From: Flavobacterium azizsancarii
Lineage (GTDB): Bacteria > Bacteroidota > Bacteroidia > Flavobacteriales > Flavobacteriaceae
Length of the DNA: 64,000 nucleotides
Direction of reading: 5' to 3'
NCBI RefSeq assembly: GCF_027980145.1
Contig: NZ_JAMZNK010000001.1
Coordinates: forward strand, 62,001-126,000
Shown here: positions 25,986 to 35,270 of the stretch, one piece after another
Layout of the letters: every line of letters starts with the position of its first letter
How positions within the stretch are numbered: the first letter of the stretch is position 1
The notes under the pieces: model-generated
What the model was told of the DNA's origin: nothing
Seen by the model: only the letters and a program-made list of their open reading frames with translations
Database searches by the model: none
Made by a program: the position numbers and the translations under genes

Positions 25986-26720
25986 CTAATTCCTACCTTT
26001 TTCGGCAGAATACAATTCATTCAAAGGATCGCTTTGCCAGAATTCCTTGGTATCGACGTTCATAATCGTCAGAGGACCTTTAAAAGCAGCTCCCGTATCT
26101 ACATTCCAAATGCAGGCTTTTTGTACCGGAACAGTTTTTCCAATTCGGGTCACCGGAGTATGCCCGATAAAAACTTCTTTGTACACCGTAAAACGTTTTG
26201 GGTAAAACAAGTCGTCTGTTTTTAAATTAGGATCTAATGAAAGTGCCATCTCCCAAAGAGTTCTGTCCCAGTAAAATAATTTTGAGAAAAACTCATACTG
26301 CACACCATTTAGATTTGTAAAACCGGCATGAACAAACAGTCGGTTTTCATTGTCCAGATGATAATCTTCTAAAGATTCTAAAAAAGCTATATGAACCTGC
26401 TTTTTCTCTTCGCTTACCTTTTTATAGGCCAAAACCGTTGCTTCTCCACCGTGTTTAAACCACAAAGTCTCGTCAATCTCTTCGGTATTATTTTTAAACC
26501 AGGACAATAATAAGTCATCATGATTTCCTCTGATGCAAATGCAGTTTTGCTTGCTTTTAAGGTCTATCAAATAATCAATTACTTGTGGCGATTGGCTCCA
26601 TCCATCAACATAATCGCCTAAAAATATAAGAGTATCATCAATTGTAACTTTGGCTTTTTTCATCACTTGTTCAAGTGCGAGTAGTCCGCCGTGTATGTCG
26701 CCTATAACAAATGTTCGCAT
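25986..26720 (-). CDS. Metallophosphoesterase, serine/threonine phosphatase type
   Basis: A 244-residue calcineurin-like phosphoesterase with the full metal-binding motif set: G7-DIHG, G35-DYVDG, and G65-NHD. Later HAGF (near residue 122) and GHTP supply the remaining histidines. Related bacterial enzymes act on phosphoproteins or on dinucleoside tetraphosphates. Substrate cannot be settled from sequence. No leader, so cytoplasmic. A separate unit, with its own -7-like CAAAAATA (minus strand, 26745-26752). Confidence 0.85.
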   Translation of the reverse strand: MRTFVIGDIHGGLLALEQVMKKAKVTIDDTLIFLGDYVDGWSQSPQVIDYLIDLKSKQNCICIRGNHDDLLLSWFKNNTEEIDETLWFKHGGEATVLAYKKVSEEKKQVHIAFLESLEDYHLDNENRLFVHAGFTNLNGVQYEFFSKLFYWDRTLWEMALSLDPNLKTDDLFYPKRFTVYKEVFIGHTPVTRIGKTVPVQKACIWNVDTGAAFKGPLTIMNVDTKEFWQSDPLNELYSAEKGRN

Positions 26721-26909
26721 TTTTTATTATTTCGTGTAGAAATACAAAAATAAAGAAAATGATTTGTTTGTGAACATTAAGTTGTGAATCTTTAATCAGG
26801 AAAAAAGGTAGTAAATTTTATTTGAAAGAATTTTCGCTTAAAATTTTATTAAAATGCAAGTTAAAAAAAAATTATATTTGCCAAAAATTACGCCTTAAAA
26901 AATAAGTTT

Positions 26910-28022
26910 ATGAAATCAAAAATTACTTTATTATTTATTCTTTCTTTATTTATATTATCCTGTTCGGGTGATGATGACGCCAAATCTAAACAATTCGAGT
27001 TCTTAGAATTTGAGAAAGATGTTGTGCTGCCTTCTGTTAATAGTGGTGATATTACTTTCCTAGCGATAAATTTTGATGAGAACCTGACTAACTGGGATCT
27101 TAAACTTACCGATGATGCCGGAAATGTTTTACCTGTAATACTTAGTAGTGTAAAAAAGACGGGACATGGTTACGTAGATAACGAAATACAAAGAATTGCA
27201 TTTACAGCTGCTCCTAAAAATGAAGGTGTTTATACGTTAGTGATTAAAAATAAGACTACGGATCAACTCTATACGGATCATTTTATAGTAAGAAGCAAAA
27301 CTTTTAATAAAATCCAATATTCATATGCTTCATCTTATAACATAATAGGAGGATGGAGTTCAAATGAACCAGAACCTACATGGGACTATATTTATTTTCA
27401 AAAGATAAAAAATACTATTCAAAGTGATCTTGTGACAACTGGTATTTCAGGAATTAAATTAGAAAATGTAACTACATTTAAGGAGTATAATATAGACTAT
27501 TCTGTAAACACTGAGACGAAAAAAATAGAATTTACTCTTCCTGTAGGAGTTCCTGAAGGAAACTATTATCTGTCGGTTAGATATAGTAACTTCACTAGTG
27601 CTTATTTCGAAAAGGATATAGTAGTGCAAGAGGAAAAACTACCAAAAGTTGCTTCTATTAATAAAAATACTTTTAAAGGAAAAGAAATAATGACGCTGAA
27701 AGGAAATGATTTTAGATATAAAGTGGATTTAGATTTACTTCCAGGTTCACTATTTAGAACGTATCAAGTAAGTTCTTATTTGGTTTTTACCAATAATAAC
27801 GGAACCGGAGAAATAGAATTAAGCACTTACGATAAAGATCCTAGTTTTAAATATATGAATGCTGAAGGTACAGAAATTAATTTTCCATTTCACGGACAGA
27901 CTAGTGAAGAGGATTTTTACTATGGCAATGATTATCCCCGTACCTATTTTGAAGGTACGGTTCAAGTCAGAACAGGTGCATATTTAAGCGAACCGATAGC
28001 AATTCGTGTAGACTTTAAATAG
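26910..28022 (+). CDS. Lipoprotein with IPT/TIG-like strands, possibly surface-exposed
   Basis: A 370-residue lipoprotein: leader MKSKITLLFILSLFILSC with C18 followed by SGDDDA. A run of acidic residues right after the lipidated cysteine is like the lipoprotein export signal that sends lipoproteins to the cell surface in Bacteroidota. The mature protein is rich in beta strands. A segment LPKVASINKNTFKGKEIMTLKGNDF (about 250-270) resembles an IPT/TIG domain start. No enzyme motif seen. A terminator follows at 28046. Confidence 0.65.
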   Translation: MKSKITLLFILSLFILSCSGDDDAKSKQFEFLEFEKDVVLPSVNSGDITFLAINFDENLTNWDLKLTDDAGNVLPVILSSVKKTGHGYVDNEIQRIAFTAAPKNEGVYTLVIKNKTTDQLYTDHFIVRSKTFNKIQYSYASSYNIIGGWSSNEPEPTWDYIYFQKIKNTIQSDLVTTGISGIKLENVTTFKEYNIDYSVNTETKKIEFTLPVGVPEGNYYLSVRYSNFTSAYFEKDIVVQEEKLPKVASINKNTFKGKEIMTLKGNDFRYKVDLDLLPGSLFRTYQVSSYLVFTNNNGTGEIELSTYDKDPSFKYMNAEGTEINFPFHGQTSEEDFYYGNDYPRTYFEGTVQVRTGAYLSEPIAIRVDFK

Positions 28023-28045
28023 TTAACATCATTTGATAAGTTTAG

Positions 28046-28077
28046 AAGCTGCAATTTTTTAATTGCAGCTTTTTTTA
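28046..28077 (+). terminator. Terminator after the lipoprotein gene
   Basis: AAGCTGCAATT - TTTT - AATTGCAGCTT hairpin followed by TTTTTT. Confidence 0.8.
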
Positions 28078-28124
28078 TGATTTTTTGCATCTCATTTTCA
28101 AGGTTTCCTGCTTAAATTTGTAAC

Positions 28125-29207
28125 ATGTCTGAAACGCCTGTATATCGAAAAATTATCCATATTGATATGGATGCTTTTTATGCCTCGGTAGAGCAGATGG
28201 ATAATCCTGCTTTACGCGGAAAACCTGTTGCTGTTGGTGGTTCAGAGAATAGAGGAGTAGTTTCTGCAGCAAGTTATGAAGCCCGTAAGTTTGGTGTACG
28301 AAGTGCTATAAGCGGGGTTTTGGCTAAAAAATATTGTCCTGAAATTATTTTTGTACGTCCGCGATTTGATCGTTACAAAGAAATTTCGAATAAAATTCAT
28401 GAAATCTTTCATGATTATACTGATATGGTCGAGCCACTTTCGCTGGATGAAGCTTATCTGGATGTAACGCAGAATAAAAAAGGAAATCCAAGTGCGAGTT
28501 TGCTGGCTCAGGAAATCAGATTGCGAATTTTAAATGAGGTTGGAATCTCTGCTTCAGCAGGAATTTCGATTAACAAATTTGTAGCAAAAATAGCCAGCGA
28601 TGTCAATAAACCAAACGGCCAAAAAACGGTAAATCCTGATGAAGTAGAAACTTTTTTAGAAGAATTACCAATCAGAAAGTTTTACGGTGTTGGAAAAGTA
28701 ACGACTGAAAAAATGTATCAATTGGGAATTTTTACCGGAACTGACCTGAAAAGTAAATCTGTAGAGTTTTTAGAGAAACATTTTGGGAAATCAGGTGCTT
28801 TTTATTACAATGTAGTACGAGGAATTCATAACAGCGAGGTAAAATCGAATCGTATTACCAAATCAGTTGCGGCAGAGAATACTTTTGATGTTAATTTAAC
28901 CTCCGAGATTTTCATGCTGGAACAACTCGATACAATTGCAACTTCACTGGAAAGACGATTGAAAAAACATAAAATTTCGGGAAAAACGGTTACGTTAAAG
29001 ATTAAATACAGCGATTTTACCCAACAAACACGAAGTAAAACATTGCCCTATTTTATTTCGGATAAAAGCCTTATTTTAGAAACAGTAGAAGAATTATTAT
29101 ATCAGGAACGAATGAAAGATTCAGTTCGATTACTGGGTATTTCCCTTAATAACCTGAATACAGAAGAAAAAAAAGCAGTTATTGTACAATTAAAATTTGC
29201 CTTTTAA
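28125..29207 (+). CDS. dinB: DNA polymerase IV (Y-family, translesion)
   Basis: A 360-residue Y-family polymerase, used to copy past damaged bases. Catalytic residues are visible: D14 and D16 in HIDMDAFYASVEQ, and D108-E109 in PLSLDEAYLD. The nucleotide-gate region SYEARKFGVRSA and the SINKFVAKIASDVNKPNGQ motif are present. The little-finger domain spans the last 110 residues. There is no C-terminal beta-clamp motif that I can recognise. A TAAATTTG -7-like element sits only four bases upstream of the ATG, so a leaderless or alternative start is possible. Confidence 0.92.
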   Translation: MSETPVYRKIIHIDMDAFYASVEQMDNPALRGKPVAVGGSENRGVVSAASYEARKFGVRSAISGVLAKKYCPEIIFVRPRFDRYKEISNKIHEIFHDYTDMVEPLSLDEAYLDVTQNKKGNPSASLLAQEIRLRILNEVGISASAGISINKFVAKIASDVNKPNGQKTVNPDEVETFLEELPIRKFYGVGKVTTEKMYQLGIFTGTDLKSKSVEFLEKHFGKSGAFYYNVVRGIHNSEVKSNRITKSVAAENTFDVNLTSEIFMLEQLDTIATSLERRLKKHKISGKTVTLKIKYSDFTQQTRSKTLPYFISDKSLILETVEELLYQERMKDSVRLLGISLNNLNTEEKKAVIVQLKFAF

Positions 29208-29240
29208 CCAATATTAAACAATCGTTAAATAGAAAGTTTT

Positions 29241-29273
29241 TTTGTTTTGTGATGAATTTTCGTTCTATCTTTG
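29241..29273 (+). promoter_or_regulatory. Bacteroidota-type promoter for the PAS protein gene
   Basis: TTTG at 29241-29244 and TATCTTTG at 29266-29273 with a 21-base spacer; the ATG is 36 bases downstream at 29309. Confidence 0.65.
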
Positions 29274-29308
29274 GTTGAAAAGATTTTTATATCATTAAAT
29301 AATTCGAA

Positions 29309-29803
29309 ATGAAAAAAGCTAATTTTGATGATGTATCACATCGTAATTCGGTTCCTATTTTAGCATGGGATTTTCATTATGAATATGTAAATGAACTCAA
29401 AGCTATTTTTGCTGATTTAAAGAAAGTAAATAAGATCTCGAATCAGTTTACATGGAATGAAAAAAATCTCGAAATAGAAACGCGTATTAAGGAAGAAGTA
29501 GTTTTAGTAACAGATCCGGATCTAAAGATCGTTTTCGCATCAAACGGAATAAAAAAAATGACGGGTTATTCTGAACTGGAAGTATTGGGAAAAACGCCAA
29601 AAATGTTTCAGGGACCAGAAACTTCTAAAATTGTTTTAAAAGAGATCAGAGAAGCAATAAAATTGCAGGTTCCTTTTGAAAAAACAATTGAAAACTACAA
29701 AAAAGATGGCAGAACGTATAAATGTAAAATCAATGGTGCTCCGGTTTTTAACTTAAAAGGAGAATTGACACATTTTATTGCTTTCGAGAAAGAAGTTGCT
29801 TAA
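29309..29803 (+). CDS. Single-domain PAS protein, LOV-like but without the photoactive cysteine
   Basis: A 164-residue protein: an N-terminal helical stretch (1-60) followed by one PAS domain (about 62-164). It follows the LOV pattern closely: ASNGIKKMTGYSELEVLGKTPKMFQGPETS, IREAIKLQVPFEKTIENYKKDGRTYKCKI, and PVFNLKGELTHFIAFEKEV. The flavin-binding LOV core G-R-N-C-R-F-L-Q appears here as G94-KTPKMF-Q101, so the adduct-forming cysteine is replaced by proline 97. There is no output domain. It could bind another ligand or act through dimerisation. It has its own promoter and a shared terminator. Confidence 0.75.
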   Translation: MKKANFDDVSHRNSVPILAWDFHYEYVNELKAIFADLKKVNKISNQFTWNEKNLEIETRIKEEVVLVTDPDLKIVFASNGIKKMTGYSELEVLGKTPKMFQGPETSKIVLKEIREAIKLQVPFEKTIENYKKDGRTYKCKINGAPVFNLKGELTHFIAFEKEVA

Positions 29804-29880
29804 GGTATTAACCGCAAAGAATGTTTTTTGCCACGAAGTTACCAAGACACAAAGTTTTTATTTTCATATTACTTATATAA

Positions 29881-29915
29881 AAAAAGGCGCAAAGAAAAAA
29901 TATCTTTGCGCCTTA
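29881..29915. terminator. Bidirectional terminator between PAS gene and fumarase
   Basis: AAGGCGCAAAGA (29884-29895) pairs with TCTTTGCGCCTT (29903-29914), flanked by A-run upstream. Confidence 0.65.
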
Positions 29916-29936
29916 GAGCCTTTTGGCTATAGCTTT

Positions 29937-31541
29937 TTATAAGTTTTCAAAGAAATCATTTCCTTTATCATCAGTAATGATAAAAGCTGGGAAATCTTTA
30001 ACGGTAATTTTACGAACTGCTTCCATTCCTAATTCTTCAAAATCAACAACTTCAACTTTCAGGATGTTATCCTGTGCTAAAATTGCCGCCGGACCACCAA
30101 TAGAACCTAAGTAGAAACCGCCATATTTATTACAGGCATCAGTTACTTGTTTGGTACGGTTTCCTTTTGCCAGCATGATCATGCTTCCACCATGTTTTTG
30201 GAATTCATCTACATAAACGTCCATACGCCCTGCAGTTGTTGGTCCAAAACTTCCTGACGCCATTCCTTCCGGAGTTTTTGCAGGACCTGCATAATAAACA
30301 GGATGATTTTTAAAGTATTCCGGCATTGGTTTACCAGCTTCCAACATTTCCATAATTTTTGCATGCGCAATATCTCTGGCTACAATTACAGTTCCGTTTA
30401 GTTTTAAACGTGTTTTTATTGGGTATTGAGTCAATTTAGCCAAAATATCAGCCATTGGCATATTCAAATCAATTTCTACAGGAGCTTCTAAATGTGGTGC
30501 TGTTTCCGGTAAGAACTGCTTTGGATTAACTTCTAATTGCTCTACGAAGATTCCGTCTTTTGTAATTTTTCCTTTGATATTTCTATCAGCAGAACAAGAA
30601 ACGCCTAATCCTACCGGGCAAGAAGCTGCGTGACGAGGCAAACGGATGACGCGAACATCATGTGTGAAATATTTTCCGCCAAATTGAGCGCCAATAGCAC
30701 TTTCCTGACAGATTTTCTGAACTTTTTCTTCCCATTCGATATCACGGAAAGCCTGACCGGCCATATTTCCTGAAGTAGGCAAATGGTCATAATATCCGGC
30801 TGATGCTTTTTTGACAGCACTTAAGTTCGCTTCGGCAGAAGTTCCGCCAATAACCAAAGCTAAATGGTAAGGAGGACAAGCCGAAGTTCCTAAATCTTTT
30901 ATTTTTGCGCGAACAAAAGCATCCATTGATTTTTCATTCAATAATGATTTTGTTTGCTGATATAAGTATGTTTTATTAGCAGATCCACCACCTTTTGCCA
31001 TAAATAAAAACTCATAAGAAGTTCCTTTTTTAGCATAGATATCAATTTGCGCCGGAAGATTTGATCCTGAATTTTTTTCTTCAAACATCGAAATCGGAAC
31101 AATCTGTGAATAACGTAAATTACGTTTTTGGTAGGTATTGAAAATTCCTCTGCTCAGCCATTCTGCATCATCAACACCTGTATAGATGCTTTCACCTTTT
31201 TTTGCCATTACAATTGCTGTTCCGGTATCCTGGCAGCTTGGTAACTGACCTTCGGCAGCAACAGACGCATTTTGCAATAAATTGTAAGCCACAAAACGAT
31301 CATTATCTGTAGCTTCAGGATCGTCAAGAATCTTTCTTAATTTTTGCAAATGTGTCGTTCTAAGCATAAACGAAACATCTGTAAGGGCTTCTTCAGCCAA
31401 TAATTCTAAACCTTTTGGGTCAACAGTTAAAACTTCACGTTCTCCAAATTGTTCAACTTTCACAAAATCAGAAGTAATTTTGCGGTACTGTGTATCATCC
31501 TTTAAAATTGGATAAGGGTCTTGGTATATAAAATCAATCAT
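29937..31541 (-). CDS. fumA: Class I (iron-sulfur) fumarate hydratase
   Basis: Interconverts fumarate and malate in the TCA cycle. The 534-residue protein has the class I layout with N-terminal catalytic region and C-terminal swivel domain. The candidate 4Fe-4S ligands are C103 (LPSCQDTG), C222 (GTSACPPYH) and one of C308/C316 ([12 protein letters not shown]). The GSANKTYL and [16 protein letters not shown] segments are typical. In the minus direction a TAACTTTG -7 element lies at 31556-31563, about 15 bases before the start. It is not linked to other TCA genes here. Confidence 0.92.
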   Translation of the reverse strand: MIDFIYQDPYPILKDDTQYRKITSDFVKVEQFGEREVLTVDPKGLELLAEEALTDVSFMLRTTHLQKLRKILDDPEATDNDRFVAYNLLQNASVAAEGQLPSCQDTGTAIVMAKKGESIYTGVDDAEWLSRGIFNTYQKRNLRYSQIVPISMFEEKNSGSNLPAQIDIYAKKGTSYEFLFMAKGGGSANKTYLYQQTKSLLNEKSMDAFVRAKIKDLGTSACPPYHLALVIGGTSAEANLSAVKKASAGYYDHLPTSGNMAGQAFRDIEWEEKVQKICQESAIGAQFGGKYFTHDVRVIRLPRHAASCPVGLGVSCSADRNIKGKITKDGIFVEQLEVNPKQFLPETAPHLEAPVEIDLNMPMADILAKLTQYPIKTRLKLNGTVIVARDIAHAKIMEMLEAGKPMPEYFKNHPVYYAGPAKTPEGMASGSFGPTTAGRMDVYVDEFQKHGGSMIMLAKGNRTKQVTDACNKYGGFYLGSIGGPAAILAQDNILKVEVVDFEELGMEAVRKITVKDFPAFIITDDKGNDFFENL

Positions 31542-31612
31542 TGCTTTGTTTTTTACAAAGTTAGAAATTATTTACCTAAGAAAGAATTTGAATAAGGGCT
31601 GTTTTTTGGAGT

Positions 31613-32341
31613 TTATTTGACAGAATGAAAGTCATCAAAGGACATTTTTTTCTGAAAGTAAGTCTTGTCTTTTTTCGAGAGTAATTGTTTTTTCCAGTTA
31701 TTTCCTTTTAATCGAAAAACAATTGAATCTGAGTGCGAAACTGTTCCCATATTTTCATCATTATCGTCAGGTTCGAACGAAACTGTTTTGCAATAAAAAG
31801 ATTCAGGATTTGTTTTTGCGCCAGGATTTTCAAATTCTACCCAACTTCCCCAACCGCTGTCAGACATCGTATACCATTCATGAACCAATTGGATATCATC
31901 GTTTTTTAAATAATACAAATAATGGTTTTGATTGTAGCCACAAGCAGGATATCCAAAAGTAATTTGGATAAAGGGTGAGTTTTTGGCGCTTTCTGTTCCT
32001 AATCCGAATATTGCTCCCCATTCTGATTCTTTATCAACTCCTTTGATTGTAATTTTTGATGTAGTTGTCTTGGTTTTATTCTGATAAAAATCAAGTTGGT
32101 ATTTTGCAGTTACGATACTGTCTTTATCTGCTTTTTGACCTAAAAGATGTGCCAAAATATAATGGTCTTTGGATGTTTCTCCGTAATCAGAAATAGAAAT
32201 TGTATCAGTTTTTAAGAAGTTATCTTTTGTGCTAATCATTTCTGTTTTAGCTCCAGGATTTTTATTTGTTATTTGTAATTCAGATTTCGGTTTCTGGCAA
32301 CCAATTAAAAGCAATAAAATAGAAAGATATTGTGGTTTCAT
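31613..32341 (-). CDS. Lipoprotein of unknown function, paralog of the gene at 20448-21167
   Basis: A 242-residue lipoprotein with lipobox LLIGC (C15). It shares FLKTDTISIS, DKESEWGAIFGLG, IQLVHEWYTMSDSGWGSW, FYCKTVSF, HSDSIVF and WKKQLLSKKDKTY with the protein encoded at 20448-21167, in the same order and spacing. It differs in having an extra C-G-Y-N pair region in the middle. No family name known to me. It lies just upstream of the fumarase gene on the same strand (71-base gap) but fumarase has a promoter element in that gap. Confidence 0.7.
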   Translation of the reverse strand: MKPQYLSILLLLIGCQKPKSELQITNKNPGAKTEMISTKDNFLKTDTISISDYGETSKDHYILAHLLGQKADKDSIVTAKYQLDFYQNKTKTTTSKITIKGVDKESEWGAIFGLGTESAKNSPFIQITFGYPACGYNQNHYLYYLKNDDIQLVHEWYTMSDSGWGSWVEFENPGAKTNPESFYCKTVSFEPDDNDENMGTVSHSDSIVFRLKGNNWKKQLLSKKDKTYFQKKMSFDDFHSVK

Positions 32342-32406
32342 TAATTCGCAATATTTATTTGATGTTTGTTTAACAGGGATTAAAAAAATGAAATTTAAAC
32401 TGTGTA

Positions 32407-32840
32407 AACCGGATTAAAATCCGGTTCTACAATATAATCCGTTCCTCCGGAACTCTGAAAAAGAGGTATTGGATCATTCGTGTTTTAACCGGATTAAAAT
32501 CCGGCCCTATAATATAATCCGTTCCTCTGGACTCTGTAAAAAAAAAGCTATTGGCTCGATTGCTATTTTAGACCAGATTAAAATCCGGCCCTATAATGTA
32601 AGCCGTTCCTTCGGAACTTTGAAAAAAAAGCTATTGGCTCGATTGCTATTTTTAACCGGATTAAAATCCGGCCCTACAATATAATCCGTTCCTCCGGAAC
32701 TCTGAAAAAAAAGCTATTTGCTCGATTGCTATTTTTAGACCGGATTAAAATCCGCCTGTATAATATAATCCGTTCCTCCCGAACTCCAAAAAGAGCCATC
32801 GGCTCGACCAATATTATAGGGCTGGACTTTAGTCCAGTTT
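32407..32840. repeat. Tandem array of five 80-84-bp palindromic units plus terminal element
   Basis: CCGGATTAAAATCCGG-type palindromes begin near 32409, 32489, 32573, 32656 and 32740. Each is followed by CCCTA-TAATATAATCC, a GTTCCTCCGGAAC palindrome, and an AAGCTATTGGCTCGATTGC segment. The last part (32791-32840) ends in CTGGACTTTAGTCCAG. Copies differ by a few bases. This is a REP/BIME-type array next to a broken REP-associated transposase, and it fills the gap before it. Confidence 0.85.
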
Positions 32841-32864
32841 AAAATGTATTACAATTTTATTGAA

Positions 32865-33325
32865 TTATTTTAAATTTTCAAAAATATATCTTTCATCAAA
32901 TTTGACATTGAATTTATCTAAAAATGATAAATATTCGTCTTTAAAGGTTTGTTTTTTATGATGTTCTTCCTGGTTCGCAATATATTTATAACCGGCATTA
33001 ATGTGAGAGTGGCTGTAAGAGAAAACGTCATAGCCTTCCTGCCATTCAAATCTATATTGAGTTAATTGGTTATCATTAATAAATTTTGAAGATTTTCCTT
33101 TTACAATTTTCATCAATTCCGAAATTGAAATGGTAGGTTTTAAACTTAAAAGACAATGGACATGATCTTCTGTGCCATTTACAATTATTGTTTACAACCT
33201 GTTTCATTTATTAAATTTCCAATTACACTTAATATTTTAGACTTACATTCATTAGTAATAATTGCTTCTCTGTATTTTACGGCAAAAACTGCCTGGATAT
33301 ATACTTGATGGTAGGTATTTGACAT
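32865..33325 (-). pseudogene. REP-associated tyrosine transposase (RAYT), frameshifted
   Basis: From an ATG at 33323-33325 the minus strand reads SNTYHQVYIQAVFAVKYREAIITN to INETGCKQ and then a stop. A shift of one base restores TIIVNGTEDHVHCLLSLKPTIS (HUH motif HVH), followed by ELMKIVKGKSSKFIND, RFEWQEGYDVFSYSHSH and the tyrosine motif KYIANQEEHH. One missing A explains the break. It is flanked on both sides by near-identical 50-bp palindromic elements (32791-32840 and 33441-33490), in the same orientation. It is unrelated in detail to the RAYT at 5497, so the genome carries more than one type. Confidence 0.85.
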
Positions 33326-33383
33326 TTTAAATTCATTACAATAACACAAAATATTCTTACAAAAAATATTTGTTTTGTATATT

Positions 33384-33490
33384 TTAAATCAGATTAAAAT
33401 TAGATCCCACAATTTAAAACGTTCCTCCAAAACTCCAAAAAAGAGCTATCGGCTCGCCCCATATTATAGGGCTGGACTTTAGTCCAGTTT
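33384..33490. repeat. Degenerate repeat unit and 50-bp element on the other side of the RAYT
   Basis: A decayed copy of the tandem unit (AGATTAAAATTAGATCC, GTTCCTCCAAAAC) leads into AAGAGCTATCGGCTCG ... CTGGACTTTAGTCCAG at 33441-33490. That segment matches 32791-32840 at all but a few positions. Confidence 0.8.
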
Positions 33491-33511
33491 CACGTAACGA
33501 ATAGATTTATA

Positions 33512-34951
33512 TTAAAAAAACCAAGTCGCCACAAAAATCGCCGTAATAACACAAATAAGATCTACCAAAAGCATTGTGCCTAATGCGTATCGCGTATTTT
33601 TGATATTTACAGAACCAAAATAAACAGCAATTACATAAAAAGTGCTTTCGGCGCTACACTGAAAAATACTGCTTAGTCGTGCTGTTAAAGAATCTGCTCC
33701 AAACGTATTCATTGAATCAATCAGGAATCCACGGGATCCTGCAGAACTAAAAGGACGAAGCATTGCAACGGGTAAAGCATTTGTGATTTCCTTACTCACT
33801 CCCATATTCGAAAAAACAAACGCAATTGCATCACTGATAATTTCGAATAAACCGCTGTTTCTAAATAGAGAAATAGCGACTAACATTCCTAAAACGTAAG
33901 GAAAAATAGTAACACCGGTTTTAACTCCGTTATTCGCACCCACTACAAATGTCTCAAAAACAGTAGTATTGGCATCGGCAAATTTCTTTTCATGTTTAAA
34001 TGAGAAAACCAATGTAAACCCAATAATACCAATTAATATTAACCCGGAAAGGTTAGAGGTAAAGTAGTTTTTTCCAATTAAATCCAAATGATTTACATAC
34101 ATCAGTAAACCAACAATGGCGGCAATTAATCCCATTAATACAATGACAAGAGAAGCACTTTTGAAATTGATTTTTTGTTTAATTCCCACAATCAAAAATG
34201 CTGCAATTGTACCAATGAAAGAGGTAATGATACACGGAAGCATAACATCAGCAGGATTAGTGGCGTTTGCAGCGGCGCGATATCCAATGATCGAAGTCGC
34301 GATTAATGTTAGGCCAGAAGCGTGAAGACACATAAACATAATTTGTGCATCACTCGCTTTGTCTTTGTCGGGATTTATTTCCTGTAAACTTTCCATGGCT
34401 TTCAGTCCAAATGGAGTTGCAGCCGAATCTAATCCCAGGAAATTAGCAGCAAAGTTTAAGGTCATGTAGGATATAGACGGATGATTTTTAGGAATACTTG
34501 GAAAAACTTTTACAAATACCGGACTCAATACTTTAGCTAATTTTCCTGATGCACCAGAAATGATTAAAAGTTCCATTAATCCACAGAAAAAAGCCAGGTA
34601 GGCAATAAGTGGTAAGATCAAATCGACCAAAGTACTTTTACACGTAGGTAATAATCCATCAGATTTTTGAAGACCGCTGAAAATTTTTACCGTTTTGTTT
34701 TTATAAACATAAGTTGTATCAGCATTAAGTGTGTCACGATTGATAATCATGGTTTGACTTGGTGCCTTTTTAATACTATCCTTGATAAAAGCAGGAAGTT
34801 CATGAATGTATTTTTCAGAGATTAAAACAGGATCATCTTTTTTTCCATTTATTACAGAATCAATAGTATAAGTATTGGCAGTAAATAGACTGACAACAAT
34901 AAAAACAATCGAAGAAATAAAAATGACTAACCAGAATCTACTTAATACCAT
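33512..34951 (-). CDS. Nucleoside-recognition (Gate) membrane protein, SpmA-SpmB fusion type
   Basis: A 479-residue polytopic membrane protein. The N-terminal half carries a periplasmic insert (about 25-100) and then GLMELLIISGASGKLAKVLSPVFVKVFPSIP and NFAANFLGLDSAATPFGLKAM, the SpmA-like Gate domain. The C-terminal half (about 330-479) is SpmB-like, with GVTIFPYVLGMLVAISLFRNSGL and LPVAMLRPFSSAGSRG. About eight to nine membrane segments. In spore formers SpmA/SpmB affect spore core dehydration; in non-spore-forming Bacteroidota the fused form has no proven substrate. Family firm, function unknown. Confidence 0.85.
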   Translation of the reverse strand: MVLSRFWLVIFISSIVFIVVSLFTANTYTIDSVINGKKDDPVLISEKYIHELPAFIKDSIKKAPSQTMIINRDTLNADTTYVYKNKTVKIFSGLQKSDGLLPTCKSTLVDLILPLIAYLAFFCGLMELLIISGASGKLAKVLSPVFVKVFPSIPKNHPSISYMTLNFAANFLGLDSAATPFGLKAMESLQEINPDKDKASDAQIMFMCLHASGLTLIATSIIGYRAAANATNPADVMLPCIITSFIGTIAAFLIVGIKQKINFKSASLVIVLMGLIAAIVGLLMYVNHLDLIGKNYFTSNLSGLILIGIIGFTLVFSFKHEKKFADANTTVFETFVVGANNGVKTGVTIFPYVLGMLVAISLFRNSGLFEIISDAIAFVFSNMGVSKEITNALPVAMLRPFSSAGSRGFLIDSMNTFGADSLTARLSSIFQCSAESTFYVIAVYFGSVNIKNTRYALGTMLLVDLICVITAIFVATWFF

Positions 34952-35097
34952 AATGCTATTTTTTTGTAAATGTAATTATTTAGCAATAAAATGCACAATG
35001 ATTTTATTGGTGAAACCAGAAGTATTCAATTGAGAGTATATTTTTTTTAGCTATCAATTTAAATCTTATCGTAAATAATCATGTTATTAATATTTCG

Positions 35098-35240
35098 CCC
35101 CGATGGGGCTCGAAATCGAATTGTCAATTCTGTTTCTATAAATATAGCACTCCTAAAGGAGTTTACTTAAGATCAGGAGAACGGTATATTTAAAGAGTAA
35201 TACTTGAAATCTTTGATATTAGCTTTAAAAGCTCCTTAGG
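35098..35240. repeat. Cluster of short palindromes (GCCCCGATGGGGC, CTCCTAAAGGAG, GCTCCTTAGGAGC)
   Basis: Three unrelated short palindromes lie within 150 bases: GCCCCGATGGGGC near 35098, CTCCTAAAGGAG near 35152, and GCTCCTTAGGAGC near 35230. They fill the 319-base gap between the SpmAB gene and the AlkZ-like gene, with no coding sequence. Likely another dispersed REP family. Confidence 0.6.
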
Positions 35241-35270
35241 AGCAATAGTTTGAAATTATAGAATAAAAAT

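Noticed and set aside
32407..32840. CRISPR array
   Set aside because: Units of 80-84 bp are nearly the same throughout, with no variable spacers, and no cas gene is near.
33512..34951. Sporulation system
   Set aside because: The SpmA/SpmB fusion is widespread in non-sporulating bacteria and no sporulation gene is present.
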